From Hyphomicrobium sp. (GTDB lineage Bacteria; Pseudomonadota; Alphaproteobacteria; Rhizobiales; Hyphomicrobiaceae), in the NCBI RefSeq assembly GCF_020852195.1, contig NZ_JADZBI010000099.1:1-34832 (forward strand): 34,832 nt of DNA. Direction: 5' to 3'. The translations under genes were made by a program, and so were the position numbers. The notes under the pieces were generated by a model, which made no database searches, was not told the origin of the DNA, and was given only the letters and a program-made list of their open reading frames with translations. The first letter of the stretch is position 1. Each line of letters starts with the position of its first letter. Below are positions 26,794-34,832 of this stretch, in pieces.

Positions 26794-28068
26794 ATGCTCA
26801 CCGCGTCCTCCTCTGTGGCCCGCGCCTGCGCCATCCTTGCTCTCACTGCCGTCATTGTCGCGGGTCCCCGCGGCCCGTCGGGCGCATTGGCTGAAGCGCG
26901 CCCTGCCGACCCGCCGTCCGCCCAGGTGTTCGATGAGGCTGCCCGCCTCGTGCGCTTCAATTTCTATGACCGCAACTACAAGGGAAGGGATTGGGACGCC
27001 ATCAGCGCGCGCTACCGCACACGCTATCTCGCGGCCGCGACGCCGGCCGAGCGCTCAAGCACGATCAACGCCATGCTGGGCGAGCTCGACGCCTCTCACA
27101 TGATCCATGTGACGCCCGACGAGCCCGCCTACTACCAGCTTTCCGATATCTTTTCCTACGGGCTCCGGCGCGACATCCCCAAGCATTTCCCGAAAGGCAT
27201 CGCCTATCCCGGAATTGGCGTCTTCACCCGCGACGTCGGAGGAAAGACATTCGTCACCGGCGTCCTCGCCGGCTTGCCGGCTGCCAAGGCCGGCATCGTG
27301 GTCGGCGACGAAATCCTGACCGTGGACGGTGCCCCCTTCCAGCCGGTGCGTGCGTTCGACGACAAGGTCGGCACAGACGTGTCCATGACGATCCGCCGCG
27401 TCCGCGAGGGGCCGGTCTCCGTCATGACCGTGCGGCCCGAGCGCATCGAGCCCGGCAAGGCTTTCCGAACCGCCATGCGAGCCGGCGCGCGCATCATCGA
27501 AGCCAAAGGCAAGCGCCTTGGCTACATCCACGTCTGGTCCTATGCGGGAGAAGACTACCAGCGCATCATGGTCGAGGAGCTAAGCACCGGAAAGCTCAAG
27601 GATGCCGACGCGCTCATCTGGGATCTTCGCGACGGCTGGGGCGGCGCGCATCCCCGCTACCTCGATCTCTTCAATGTGCGCGGCCCGGACATGACCCTCA
27701 TCGAGCGGGATGGAGACCGCTCCGTCGCCAGCTTCAAATGGCGCAAGCCCGTTGCCCTGCTCGTCAACGGCGGCACACGCAGTGGAAAGGAAGTGCTGAC
27801 CTATGGCTTCAAGAAATACGGCCACGGCCCCGTCATCGGGGCACGCACGGCAGGGGCACTGCTGGCCGGCCGCGGGTTTCTGTTGTCGGACCGCAGCTTC
27901 CTGATGGTGGCGGTCAACGACGTCACGGTGGATGGCGAGCGGCTCGAGGGTACGGGCGTCGCGCCCACAGTCGAGGTCCCGTTCGAGATTCCCTACGCGG
28001 CCGGACGGGACCCGCAGCTTGAAAAAGCGATCGAGATCCTGAGCCAGGGCGAGGCGCCCGTTGACTGA
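26794..28068 (+). CDS. S41-family serine protease with PDZ domain (tricorn/S41B-like), exported
   Basis: A 424-residue protein with an N-terminal signal peptide (hydrophobic core 13-24, likely cleaved near ALAEA, 31-35). A PDZ domain lies at about 135-215 (GIGVFTRDVGGKTFVTGVLAG, GDEILTVDG). The protease domain follows. The probable nucleophile is S330 in NGGTRSGKEVL. The following GARTAGALL lacks the catalytic Lys of CtpA-type S41A enzymes and resembles the TAG motif of S41B proteases. S101-H102 (DASHMIHV) fits the Ser-His pair used in S41B/tricorn-type enzymes, and EGTGVAPTVEV is also typical. It should act in the periplasm; its substrate is unknown. The ATG at 26794 has AAAGGGAG right upstream. 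Confidence 0.82.
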   Translation: MLTASSSVARACAILALTAVIVAGPRGPSGALAEARPADPPSAQVFDEAARLVRFNFYDRNYKGRDWDAISARYRTRYLAAATPAERSSTINAMLGELDASHMIHVTPDEPAYYQLSDIFSYGLRRDIPKHFPKGIAYPGIGVFTRDVGGKTFVTGVLAGLPAAKAGIVVGDEILTVDGAPFQPVRAFDDKVGTDVSMTIRRVREGPVSVMTVRPERIEPGKAFRTAMRAGARIIEAKGKRLGYIHVWSYAGEDYQRIMVEELSTGKLKDADALIWDLRDGWGGAHPRYLDLFNVRGPDMTLIERDGDRSVASFKWRKPVALLVNGGTRSGKEVLTYGFKKYGHGPVIGARTAGALLAGRGFLLSDRSFLMVAVNDVTVDGERLEGTGVAPTVEVPFEIPYAAGRDPQLEKAIEILSQGEAPVD

Positions 28069-28100
28069 GCCGGGCCGGCGTGCTCCTCAGACCCCGCTCG

Positions 28101-28114
28101 GGGGGAATTCCCCC
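28101..28114. repeat. Perfect 14-bp palindrome after the protease gene
   Basis: GGGGGAATTCCCCC lies 32 nt after the stop codon of the protease gene. It could form a short hairpin in RNA, possibly part of a terminator, though only ATTTG follows. Confidence 0.35.
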
Positions 28115-28264
28115 ATTTGTGTGCCCATCGCGAGGGCGACAGCCCCGTGCCGCACAAAAGCCTGAATGGAGAAAAATGTAGCTCTCGCCATGCCCGCGCG
28201 CGCCAGTGTTTTTTCGGTCTTGCGTGGGGTTGATCGCCACCGCCGATGGGGCTAACCCGGCTCA

Positions 28265-31200
28265 ATGATGACATTCCTTCGATCAAGGCTTACCTCGGGC
28301 GCGCTTGCGCTCTCGCTCCTCCTCGTGCCTGCGTTCGCCGCGGCGCAGGACGCACAACCCGCGCAAGCACCGGCTCCTGCAGAGAAGGCCGCCCCGCCAA
28401 ACACTCCAGACGCAAAGGCCGAAGGCAAGGAGACGCCGAAACAGGGGCCGGAGGCGCAGGAGACGGAAGCCCCGGCGGCGGGACCGGAGCGGGGCATCGA
28501 GCGGGCGAAATCACGCATCCAGGAGCTCGAAGCCCGCACGGATATTGCGCCGGCGGTGCGCGACGAGGCGCTCACGCTGCTCCGAACGGCGCTCGGCCAC
28601 AGCGAAGCCGCAGCGGCCAGCGCTGCCGCCACCACCCGCTTTCAGGAAGCCAGCCAACGCGCGCCCGATCGCATCGCGGAAGCAAAGCAGCAGCTCGAAG
28701 CGCTGCAGAAGTCCACCGTGGAGGACGAGTTCGCCGCGCGCGTCGGCAAGCTCGACCTCACCGAGGCACAGCAGGCCCTCGATGCGGCAAACAGCGAAGC
28801 TGCAACACTCAAGAGCGAGCTCAGCCAACTCGACACCCGGCTGCGCGAGATGAGTGGGCGGGCGACGGGGGCTCGCGACGAGCAGACGTCCGAGAAGCAG
28901 GCCCTCGATGCCCTGGAAAGCCCCGAGGCCCCGGCGCCCGCGGATCAGGATCCGGTCGTCGTCGAGGCACGCCGCGTCGCAACGGCCGCAGAGCGGCGGG
29001 CGCGGACGGCCAGGGTGCACCTGCTCGAGCAGGAGATCATCAGCCTTCCCGCACGACAGGCATCCGCGACGGCGCGCCGCGATCTCGCCGCGGCAAAGCT
29101 CGAAAAGCTCGCCAAGCGCATTCCCCTCATCGAGCAGCGCGTGAGCGCCCTCAAGGAGATCGAGACCAGCAAGAAGGAGCGGGAAGCCGCGCAGGAAGCG
29201 CGCCGGCTGTCCGCGCAGCACCGCGTCCTCGAAGCCTATGTGAAGGACACCGAGGTCATCCGGTCGCGGGAAGCCGATGCGTCCCGGCTCGTCGACGAGA
29301 ACAAGGGGACGCTTGCCAATGTCCAGGCGGAGCTCGCGCGCGTCCGCGACGCCCGAGCGGCGGCGCAGCAGGTGCTCGAGATCGGCAGCATCGGCGGCGA
29401 GTTCAGCGAGCTCTTGCGTGCCATGCGCGCCCAGCTCCCGTCCAGCGCACGCCTGCAGAGGAACATCATCGAGCGGGACCAGACCATCGTCGATGCGCGC
29501 CTCAAGCGGCTCCGGGCCGAGGAGGCGCGGCGCGCGCTCGCGGATGCCGGCTCCATGGCGGAGCGGATGCTCGCGATCTCCGCCAAGGAAGGCGAGACCA
29601 TTCCGGCGGATGTGCGTCCCGCCCTCGAAAAACTGGTCGTTGCGCGGCGCGAGCTCTACGTGCAGCTTCACGACGCCCTTGTCACGCGCATATCCCAGCT
29701 CGCGGAGCTGAACGCGACCGAGCGCGACCTTCTCAGCCAGACCAATCAACTGACGTCGCTTCTCAACAGCCGGCTGCTTTGGCTCCCCTCGTCCGAGCCG
29801 ATCGGCATGGCGTGGTTCAAGCAGGTCAGGTCCAGCTTCGCCTGGCTCGGAAATGTCGAAGACTGGAAGACGACGGGGCGGTTGCTCTATGAGCGGGCGC
29901 TTGAACGGCCGGCGCTGACGGCCATCGTGCTTCTCGTCTTCGGCGGGCTCATGGTGTTCTCGCGCCGGCTCCTTGCCCGGCTGGCGCGGATCGAGGCTGC
30001 CCTCGGCCGCTACACGAGCGACAACTACCTGCGCACACCGGAAGCCCTCGTCATATCGGCATTGCTGGCACTGCGCACGCCGATCCTGTTCGGATATGCG
30101 GGATGGCTGCTGAGCCAGCCGCCCCAGGTTACCGAGTTCTCGGCCGGCGTCGGAGCGGGGTTGCTCACGGTCGCCTCGCTGGTGACGTTCCTTCGCTTCG
30201 TCCAGTTCGTCTGTGTGGAGAACGGGCTTTTCTCGGCGCACTTCGGCTGGAGCGAGCGGGCACGAGAGCTGGTGTGGGGTAACATCCTGTGGCTCAAGTA
30301 TGCGCTCATTCCGGTCACGTTCGTGCTCGGCATGATCAGCGTCTCCAGCGCGCAGTCTCTGCGCGACGGGTTGGGCCGCTTCGCGTTCCTGGCCGGCGGC
30401 ATCGCGGTCGCGATCTTCCTCTGGCGCGTGCTGCACCCGCGGAGGGGCGTTTTCGCCGAGCGCCTGGTGCCCGGCACCGCGCTCTGGATGACGCGTTTCC
30501 TCTGGCACGCGCTGCTGACGCTGGTGCCGCTCGCCGTCGCCGGGCTCGCGCTCTGGGGTTACTATGATGGCGCGTCGCAGATCCAGGCCGGCCTCATCCT
30601 CACCGTGGCCATCATCTTCGCGGCGTTCCTGGCCTACAGCCTGGTGATGCGGCAGGTGCTCGTCACGCGCCGGCGGCTCGAGGTGAGACGTGCCTACGAA
30701 CGGCGCGAGAAAGCGCGCGCGCAGGCCGCGGCCCAGGAGGCGATGGAGTACGCCGGCGAAGGCAAGACCGTACCGATCGAGGAGCCCGAGGTGGACATCG
30801 CCTCGATCAGCGAGCAGACGCGCAATCTCGTCAGGCTGGCGGCGCTCCTGCTGCTTGCCGCAGCGCTCTACTTCTTCTGGCGGGAGGCGCTTCCCTCGCT
30901 GGCGCTGCTCGACGTGCCGCTCTGGCAGCAGACGGTGACCGTCGACGGCGCGACGCGCAGCATGCCCGTCACCGTGTCGAACGTGCTGATCGCACTCGCG
31001 ATCGGCGTCATCACGTTCATTGCCGCGCGGAACCTACCGGGTCTGCTCGAGATCACGGCGCTGCACCGGCTGCGCATCGAGGCCGGAACGCGCTACGCCG
31101 TCGGGGCGGTCAGCCGCTACCTGATCGCCATCGTCGGCCTCGTCTTCGCATTCCGCAGCATCGGGTTCGACTGGAGCCAGGTGCAATGGATCGTCGCGGC

Positions 31201-31711
31201 GCTCGGCGTGGGCGTCGGCTTCGGCCTGCAGGAGATCGTCGCGAACTTCATTTCGGGCCTGATCATCCTGTTCGAACGGCCCGGTCGGGTAGGGGATACC
31301 GTGACAATCGGCGACCTCACCGGCACCGTGTCGCGCATCCACATCCGCGCCACCAGCATGACCGACGGCGAGAACCGGGAGATCATCATCCCCAACAAGG
31401 CGTTGATCACAGAGAAGGTAATCAACTGGACGCTGACCGACAGCATCACGCGCGTCACGCTCAAGGTCGCGGTGCGCTATGGAACGGATACGCTGCGCGC
31501 GCAGGAGGCGATCCTCGCGGCCGTCAAGGCGACGCCGCAGGTGCTCGATACGCCGGCGCCGAGCGTATTCTTCATCGGCTTCGGCACGTCGGCGCTCGAG
31601 TTCGAGGTGCGGGCGTTCGTGTTGCAGCTCGCCCATCGCTCGACGGTGATCAACGACCTGAACGTCGCCATCGAGCGCGCGCTGCGCCAGCAGGAAATCA
31701 GCATGTCCTGA
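28265..31711 (+). CDS. Large MscS-family mechanosensitive channel with periplasmic coiled-coil domain (MscK/DUF3772-like)
   Basis: A 1148-residue channel protein. A signal peptide ends near AFAAAQ (~28). A Pro/Ala/Glu-rich linker then leads to a long coiled-coil region (~75-480), as in MscK/YbiO-type periplasmic domains. About ten membrane helices run from ~550 to ~985, and the MscS pore helix and beta-domain start at F986 (FGLQEIVANFISG, then LFERPGRVGDTVTIGDLTGTV). IIIPNKALITEKVINW is the typical MscS beta-domain end. The family opens under membrane tension to release solutes during hypo-osmotic shock. Two ATG codons are in tandem at 28265 and 28268. A linker with TVPIEEPEVD (~835) precedes the last helices. 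No neighbour suggests a specific partner. Confidence 0.9.
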   Translation: MMTFLRSRLTSGALALSLLLVPAFAAAQDAQPAQAPAPAEKAAPPNTPDAKAEGKETPKQGPEAQETEAPAAGPERGIERAKSRIQELEARTDIAPAVRDEALTLLRTALGHSEAAAASAAATTRFQEASQRAPDRIAEAKQQLEALQKSTVEDEFAARVGKLDLTEAQQALDAANSEAATLKSELSQLDTRLREMSGRATGARDEQTSEKQALDALESPEAPAPADQDPVVVEARRVATAAERRARTARVHLLEQEIISLPARQASATARRDLAAAKLEKLAKRIPLIEQRVSALKEIETSKKEREAAQEARRLSAQHRVLEAYVKDTEVIRSREADASRLVDENKGTLANVQAELARVRDARAAAQQVLEIGSIGGEFSELLRAMRAQLPSSARLQRNIIERDQTIVDARLKRLRAEEARRALADAGSMAERMLAISAKEGETIPADVRPALEKLVVARRELYVQLHDALVTRISQLAELNATERDLLSQTNQLTSLLNSRLLWLPSSEPIGMAWFKQVRSSFAWLGNVEDWKTTGRLLYERALERPALTAIVLLVFGGLMVFSRRLLARLARIEAALGRYTSDNYLRTPEALVISALLALRTPILFGYAGWLLSQPPQVTEFSAGVGAGLLTVASLVTFLRFVQFVCVENGLFSAHFGWSERARELVWGNILWLKYALIPVTFVLGMISVSSAQSLRDGLGRFAFLAGGIAVAIFLWRVLHPRRGVFAERLVPGTALWMTRFLWHALLTLVPLAVAGLALWGYYDGASQIQAGLILTVAIIFAAFLAYSLVMRQVLVTRRRLEVRRAYERREKARAQAAAQEAMEYAGEGKTVPIEEPEVDIASISEQTRNLVRLAALLLLAAALYFFWREALPSLALLDVPLWQQTVTVDGATRSMPVTVSNVLIALAIGVITFIAARNLPGLLEITALHRLRIEAGTRYAVGAVSRYLIAIVGLVFAFRSIGFDWSQVQWIVAALGVGVGFGLQEIVANFISGLIILFERPGRVGDTVTIGDLTGTVSRIHIRATSMTDGENREIIIPNKALITEKVINWTLTDSITRVTLKVAVRYGTDTLRAQEAILAAVKATPQVLDTPAPSVFFIGFGTSALEFEVRAFVLQLAHRSTVINDLNVAIERALRQQEISMS

Positions 31712-31867
31712 CGGACCGGACGGCGTGACCCATGGAACGATGATCGGCCGAAGCCGTTTCCTGCCATGGCCGCGTCGGCCGCCGATGTTCGAGATGTGAC
31801 CGCACATCCGCGTCTTGCGGGCGATCGGGGCCGCCTTTTTTGTCATCACCGCCCAGCCGCCAGGCCT

Positions 31868-33076
31868 ATGTCGAATACCAAGAAGGATCTCCGCGGAGGT
31901 CGTTCCGTTTGGAGCGACAGCCCGCACACCCGCGTCAGCCATCGTTCCCGACTAGTCGGCGAGACGTGCGATGTGGCCATCGTCGGCGCCGGTGTCAGCG
32001 GCGCACTTGTTGCAGCCAGGCTTGCCGACGACGGCCACGACGTCGTCATGATCGACAGGCGACCACTGCTGACGGGCAGCACGCGCGCCAGTACGGCCAT
32101 GATCCAGTTCGAGCTCGATACGCCGCTCACGAAACTGAGCGACCAGATCGGAGCGAAGGCGGCGGCGCGCGCGTACCTGAGATCCTACCGCGCCGTGCAA
32201 TCGCTGAAGCAGGTCATCAAGCGCCATGGCATCTCGTGCGGCTGGCGGGACCGGCATGCGCTCTATCTGGCCGGGAACGAGATGGGCTGGCGCGGCCTCG
32301 AAGGCGAAGCGCGCCAGCGCGCGAAGCTGGGTCTTCCCTCCGAGTTCCTGGCGCAGGGGCCCCTCAGGGACCGGTTCGGCATCGACCGCACAGGCGCGAC
32401 CTGGTCGGAGGGCGCCGCGGAGCTCAACCCGGTGCAGCTTGCGGCCGGATGCCTGCGCGCGGCGCGGCGGCTCGGAGCCCGCATCTATGCCCCTCACGAG
32501 ATCAAGAAAGTCGACGCCACGGGCCGCGGCGTCGACCTCACGACATCGGAGGGTGCCGTGGTCTCGGCGCGGCGCGCGATCTTCGCGACCGGCTACGAGG
32601 TGGTGGATCCCATTCCAAAGGGAGCATTCGAGATAACGTCGTCGTGGGCGATCGCGACCAAGCCTCTGGATCCCACGGCACTGTGGCCGTCGCGCTGCCT
32701 GATCTGGGAAGCGGCGGATCCCTATCTCTACATCCGCACCACTCCGGACAATCGCATCGTCGCCGGAGGAGAGGATTCCGGCCTCACCGATCCCGACCGC
32801 CGCGACAGCGCCACTACCAATAAGGCGATGCAGATTCTGGCCAAAGTCGAGAGGCTGCTGCCGGGGCGCAAGCTCGAGCTGGACTATGCGTGGGCCGGCG
32901 CATTCGCGGAGAGCAGCACTGGGCTTGCGCACATCGCGCCGATCGACGGGTGGCCCGCTTGCCTCGCGGTGCTCGCTTGCGGAGGCAACGGCATCACGTT
33001 CAGCCAGATCGCCGCGGAGCTTGCGAGCCGCTGGGTGCGCGGGCGCGAGGACCCCGACGCGGATCTGTTTCGCTGA
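31868..33076 (+). CDS. FAD-dependent oxidoreductase (DAO/DadA-like)
   Basis: A 402-residue flavoenzyme of the D-amino-acid oxidase superfamily. The FAD-binding motif CDVAIVGAGVSGALVAARL (34-52) contains GxGxxG and is followed by VVMIDRRPLLTGSTRASTAM, with the glycine-rich flavin loop. RRAIFATGYE (~234-243) and YAWAGAFAESSTGLAHIAPI (~337-356) fit the substrate/flavin face, and ACGGNGITFSQIAAEL near the C-terminus closes the FAD site. No Rieske domain is attached. The substrate (amino acid, sarcosine-like or other amine) is unknown. The start is uncertain; I chose the ATG at 31868 because the 34 residues upstream of it look non-coding, but no good ribosome site is present. Confidence 0.82.
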   Translation: MSNTKKDLRGGRSVWSDSPHTRVSHRSRLVGETCDVAIVGAGVSGALVAARLADDGHDVVMIDRRPLLTGSTRASTAMIQFELDTPLTKLSDQIGAKAAARAYLRSYRAVQSLKQVIKRHGISCGWRDRHALYLAGNEMGWRGLEGEARQRAKLGLPSEFLAQGPLRDRFGIDRTGATWSEGAAELNPVQLAAGCLRAARRLGARIYAPHEIKKVDATGRGVDLTTSEGAVVSARRAIFATGYEVVDPIPKGAFEITSSWAIATKPLDPTALWPSRCLIWEAADPYLYIRTTPDNRIVAGGEDSGLTDPDRRDSATTNKAMQILAKVERLLPGRKLELDYAWAGAFAESSTGLAHIAPIDGWPACLAVLACGGNGITFSQIAAELASRWVRGREDPDADLFR

Positions 33077-33095
33077 CCGTCCCCGAGCGTGCTCG

Positions 33096-33440
33096 TCACG
33101 TGACGTCCTCCGATGCAGGGAGGGGCGACAGCTCGACGTCCTTTCCCTTGCGGCCGTTCTCCTTGTCCGCATCGGGCAGCGGGGGCTTCTTTGCCGTGAT
33201 GTTCGGCCACAGGTCCGCATAGACGCGATTGATCTCCAGCCAGTGAGGAGTCGCCTGCGGCTCGTTGTCGGCGAAGATCGCTTCCGCGGGGCACTCCGGG
33301 ACACAGACGCCGCAATCGATGCATTCGTCCGGGTGAATGACGAGCATGTTCTCGCCCTCGTAGAAGCAATCCACCGGGCAGACCTCGACGCAGTCGGTAT
33401 ACTTGCATTTGATGCAGTTTTCGGTGACGACGTAGGTCAT
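33096..33440 (-). CDS. fdxA: Seven-iron ferredoxin (FdxA, [3Fe-4S][4Fe-4S])
   Basis: A 114-residue ferredoxin of the Azotobacter FdI type. The ligand pattern is C9, C17 and C50 for the [3Fe-4S] cluster and C21, C40, C43 and C46 for the [4Fe-4S] cluster, each one residue later than in A. vinelandii FdI. The free cysteines C12 and C25 are kept too. The C-terminal extension ends in a Lys-rich, acidic tail. It is a low-potential electron carrier in the cytoplasm. It is the last gene of the minus-strand unit, beginning 13 nt after the SOD/CHRD-like gene. The ATG is at 33440. Confidence 0.94.
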   Translation of the reverse strand: MTYVVTENCIKCKYTDCVEVCPVDCFYEGENMLVIHPDECIDCGVCVPECPAEAIFADNEPQATPHWLEINRVYADLWPNITAKKPPLPDADKENGRKGKDVELSPLPASEDVT

Positions 33441-33453
33441 GGTGCAGGCTTGA

Positions 33454-34080
33454 TCATTGCTCCGCTTCGATCTTTCCGCAGGCGATAGGTATCGTCACGT
33501 GCGCCGGCACACCTGGAAGAGACTTCACGCTGTCGGGCAGGGCTGTGCTGCTTTCCACCCCGTGCACGAAGATGACACGCTTCTCCAGCGCCAGAACGGG
33601 CGCCTTAAACTTTTCCTTGAGGGCGCTCTCGATGTCCGCCACGACCTCCGTCTTTTCATAGTGCGCAGCGCCGTGCTCGTCGGCCACGGGATAGCTGTCG
33701 CTTGGAATCTCGAGCGTCGCGGGATGGGCATGGAACGGCACCATTGTCGTACCGGCGACCGGCTCGGTCTCGATCAGGTCGATGTAGCCGTCACCGTTGC
33801 CATCGTGCTCGCTCGTCGGACATGTCGCGTCCTGGCCGCTGGGGAAGCCGTGGAAATGCTGGAGATGCATGCCCGGCGGCAGGCCGGCAAGGTCGATCGA
33901 TACGATGAGTTTTCCATCCGCCACTTCGAGCCTGGCGTTGCCGCTGGCAGACGCGCCGATTTTCGATGCGTTGAGCGGTTGCAGCTTGGCGACAAAGACC
34001 GCATCAGCGGCATGGCCCTGACCTGCTGTCCATACGAGAAGTAGGGATCCAAGAAGCGCGATGGAAGCCTTGGGTGTCAT
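33454..34080 (-). CDS. Exported SOD/CHRD-like protein with an EF-hand loop
   Basis: A 208-residue exported protein. The signal peptide runs to about GHA-AD (24-25). The core is a beta-sandwich reminiscent of Cu/Zn superoxide dismutase or CHRD domains: [13 protein letters not shown] with H72, H75 and H77, FHAHP with H117 and H119, RVIFVHG near 168-174, and cysteines C87 and C201 that could form a disulfide. Between them lies [12 protein letters not shown] (D93-E104), a perfect 12-residue EF-hand calcium loop. The GGAGGAG 9 nt before the ATG at 34080 is strong, and the start overlaps the haemoglobin stop as ATGA. Metal binding is likely; SOD activity is not shown because the full set of copper/zinc ligands could not be aligned by eye. 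Confidence 0.75.
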   Translation of the reverse strand: MTPKASIALLGSLLLVWTAGQGHAADAVFVAKLQPLNASKIGASASGNARLEVADGKLIVSIDLAGLPPGMHLQHFHGFPSGQDATCPTSEHDGNGDGYIDLIETEPVAGTTMVPFHAHPATLEIPSDSYPVADEHGAAHYEKTEVVADIESALKEKFKAPVLALEKRVIFVHGVESSTALPDSVKSLPGVPAHVTIPIACGKIEAEQ

Positions 34081-34526
34081 GGGGTAGTCTCCTCCGATAT
34101 GTGTTGATGGCCGGTTCGTCCGGACCTGTGGAGCGCAATTCCGATTTGCAGCGATTGCGCGATCCGTTCGGCGCGATCGATGAAGAGCGCTACCGCCTCG
34201 CCGCTGCACACCTCGGAGGCGGTATCGCGAAAGATCGCCAACCAACGATCGAAATGTGCACTATCGATTCCCGGAATTTTGGCATGAGCCACCATCGGCT
34301 GGCCTTTGTAGCGGCCGCTCATCAGCGTCACCGAGGACCAGAATGCGCACATCCTTTCAAGATGCGATGGCCAGTCGTCGATCTCGGCCTCGAAGACGGC
34401 ACCGAGCACGGCATCACGCCGAACTTTCGCGTAGAAGGCATGCACGAGATCATGGATCATCTGCTCGGTGACGCCTGCAGAGACGCCGGGCGCCCTCAGA
34501 TCCGCAGGCGTTGCGCTTCGGCTCAC
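34077..34526 (-). CDS. Group III truncated haemoglobin
   Basis: A 149-residue 2-on-2 globin. The group III signature is HFDRWLAIFRDT with proximal His H91 (F8) and W95; FYAKVRRDAVLGAVF (31-45) carries the B-helix Tyr32 (B10). MCAFWSSVTLMSGRYKGQPMVAHAKI (59-84) is the E-F region of group III proteins. Such globins bind O2, NO or other small ligands; their roles are poorly known (NO/peroxide detoxification or electron transfer). The GTG start at 34526 overlaps the upstream stop codon (GTGA) and follows GGTGGAG at good spacing. An in-frame GTG at 34538 is also possible. It overlaps the next gene by ATGA, so three genes are translationally coupled. Confidence 0.9.
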   Translation of the reverse strand: MSRSATPADLRAPGVSAGVTEQMIHDLVHAFYAKVRRDAVLGAVFEAEIDDWPSHLERMCAFWSSVTLMSGRYKGQPMVAHAKIPGIDSAHFDRWLAIFRDTASEVCSGEAVALFIDRAERIAQSLQIGIALHRSGRTGHQHISEETTP

Positions 34527-34832
34527 AGCGCACTCCACCGGATGGCCAGCAAGGCGAAGCCCACGAGAATGGCGAGCGGTATGGAGACGATCTGAACGAC
34601 CGCTTCCCAGCGGCGCATCGATCCCGTCCAGGTCTCCACGATGGGGCTTGTCGCGGCGTCGGCATCCCTGCGCCATCGCGTGTCGCGTGCAGCCCTGATC
34701 CTGAGGAAGAGGGCCGGGATCGCGAAAAAGACCACGGCAAAGAACGCGCTAATCACGACGGCAAAGAGAGCGGCTCCACTACCGATGAACGTAAGAGCCG
34801 CAATGGTGAAAAGCAGCGAATAGCATATCAGC
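34523..34832 (-). CDS. Membrane protein, N-terminus beyond window edge
   Basis: At least 102 residues of a membrane protein, open to the right edge, so the true start lies outside the window. About three hydrophobic helices are seen: two close together in SLLFTIAALTFIGSGAAL and FAVVFFAIPALFL, then a basic stretch (RIRAARDTRWRRDADAA), an amphipathic WTGSMRRWEA segment, and a last helix (VSIPLAILVGFALLAI). It has no known motif. The GTG codon at 34756 looks internal because the upstream residues are also membrane-like. The stop overlaps the haemoglobin start. It may be a heme/redox or envelope partner of the unit, but nothing in the sequence proves this. Confidence 0.6.
   Translation of the reverse strand, partial: LICYSLLFTIAALTFIGSGAALFAVVISAFFAVVFFAIPALFLRIRAARDTRWRRDADAATSPIVETWTGSMRRWEAVVQIVSIPLAILVGFALLAIRWSAL

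Noticed and set aside
28246-29892. Open frame of about 548 codons in another frame of the MscS-type gene
   Set aside because: It follows the coiled-coil part of the channel gene in the wrong frame and has only Arg/Ala/Gly-rich content.
31820-31850. Possible terminator with a T6 run before the FAD oxidoreductase gene
   Set aside because: The GC-rich sequence before the T run does not form a stem longer than about 4 bp.

Overview
The window is high-GC DNA from an alphaproteobacterium, most likely a member of the Hyphomicrobiales (Hyphomicrobiaceae-like). The reasons are an NAD-linked Fds-type formate dehydrogenase, a two-domain MaeB malic enzyme, a 45-residue aa3-oxidase subunit IV protein of the alphaproteobacterial type, a seven-iron FdxA ferredoxin and a glycine riboswitch in front of gcvT. 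This placement rests on gene content and protein style, not on a marker gene. No rRNA, tRNA, insertion sequence, integrase or CRISPR array was seen. It reads as ordinary chromosome with several lineage-specific genes between conserved metabolic operons.

Layout: 1-3519 (minus) is the formate dehydrogenase operon fdsG-fdsB-fdsA (fdsA runs off the left edge), preceded by a co-oriented LysR-type regulator with a 21-bp inverted repeat in between. 3796-5946 (plus) holds an orphan TadG-like von Willebrand A protein and a small lipoprotein. 6093-11353 (plus) holds malic enzyme maeB, a cation diffusion facilitator and a Tat-exported sulfatase. 11443-12859 holds a SemiSWEET transporter, a Gly/Ser-rich secreted protein and the tiny cytochrome oxidase subunit IV gene. 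13220-15635 (plus) is a tightly overlapped CDP-6-deoxysugar cassette (rfbF, rfbG and an RmlC-like epimerase). It converges on 15736-19014 (minus), a 1092-residue protein joining TPR repeats, an O-GlcNAc-transferase-like (GT41) domain and a C-terminal SAM methyltransferase. 19277-20194 is a prenyltransferase/squalene-cyclase-fold protein. 20268-24948 is a tandem glycine riboswitch followed by gcvT-gcvH-gcvP. 25529-33076 holds a small unknown protein, a SAM methyltransferase, an S41-family protease, a very large MscS-type channel and an FAD oxidoreductase. 33096-34832 (minus) is a coupled four-gene unit: a membrane protein (cut by the right edge), a group III truncated haemoglobin, a secreted SOD/CHRD-like protein with a perfect EF-hand loop, and FdxA.

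How they fit together: formate dehydrogenase (formate to CO2 plus NADH), the glycine cleavage system (glycine to CO2, NH3 and methylene-THF) and malic enzyme suit an organism that handles one-carbon compounds, but no diagnostic methylotrophy gene is visible. The CDP-sugar cassette and the GT41-methyltransferase fusion suggest surface or protein glycosylation. The two least-described units are the GT41-methyltransferase fusion and the truncated-haemoglobin/EF-hand/ferredoxin operon. Functions are read from sequence motifs only; no database search was possible.
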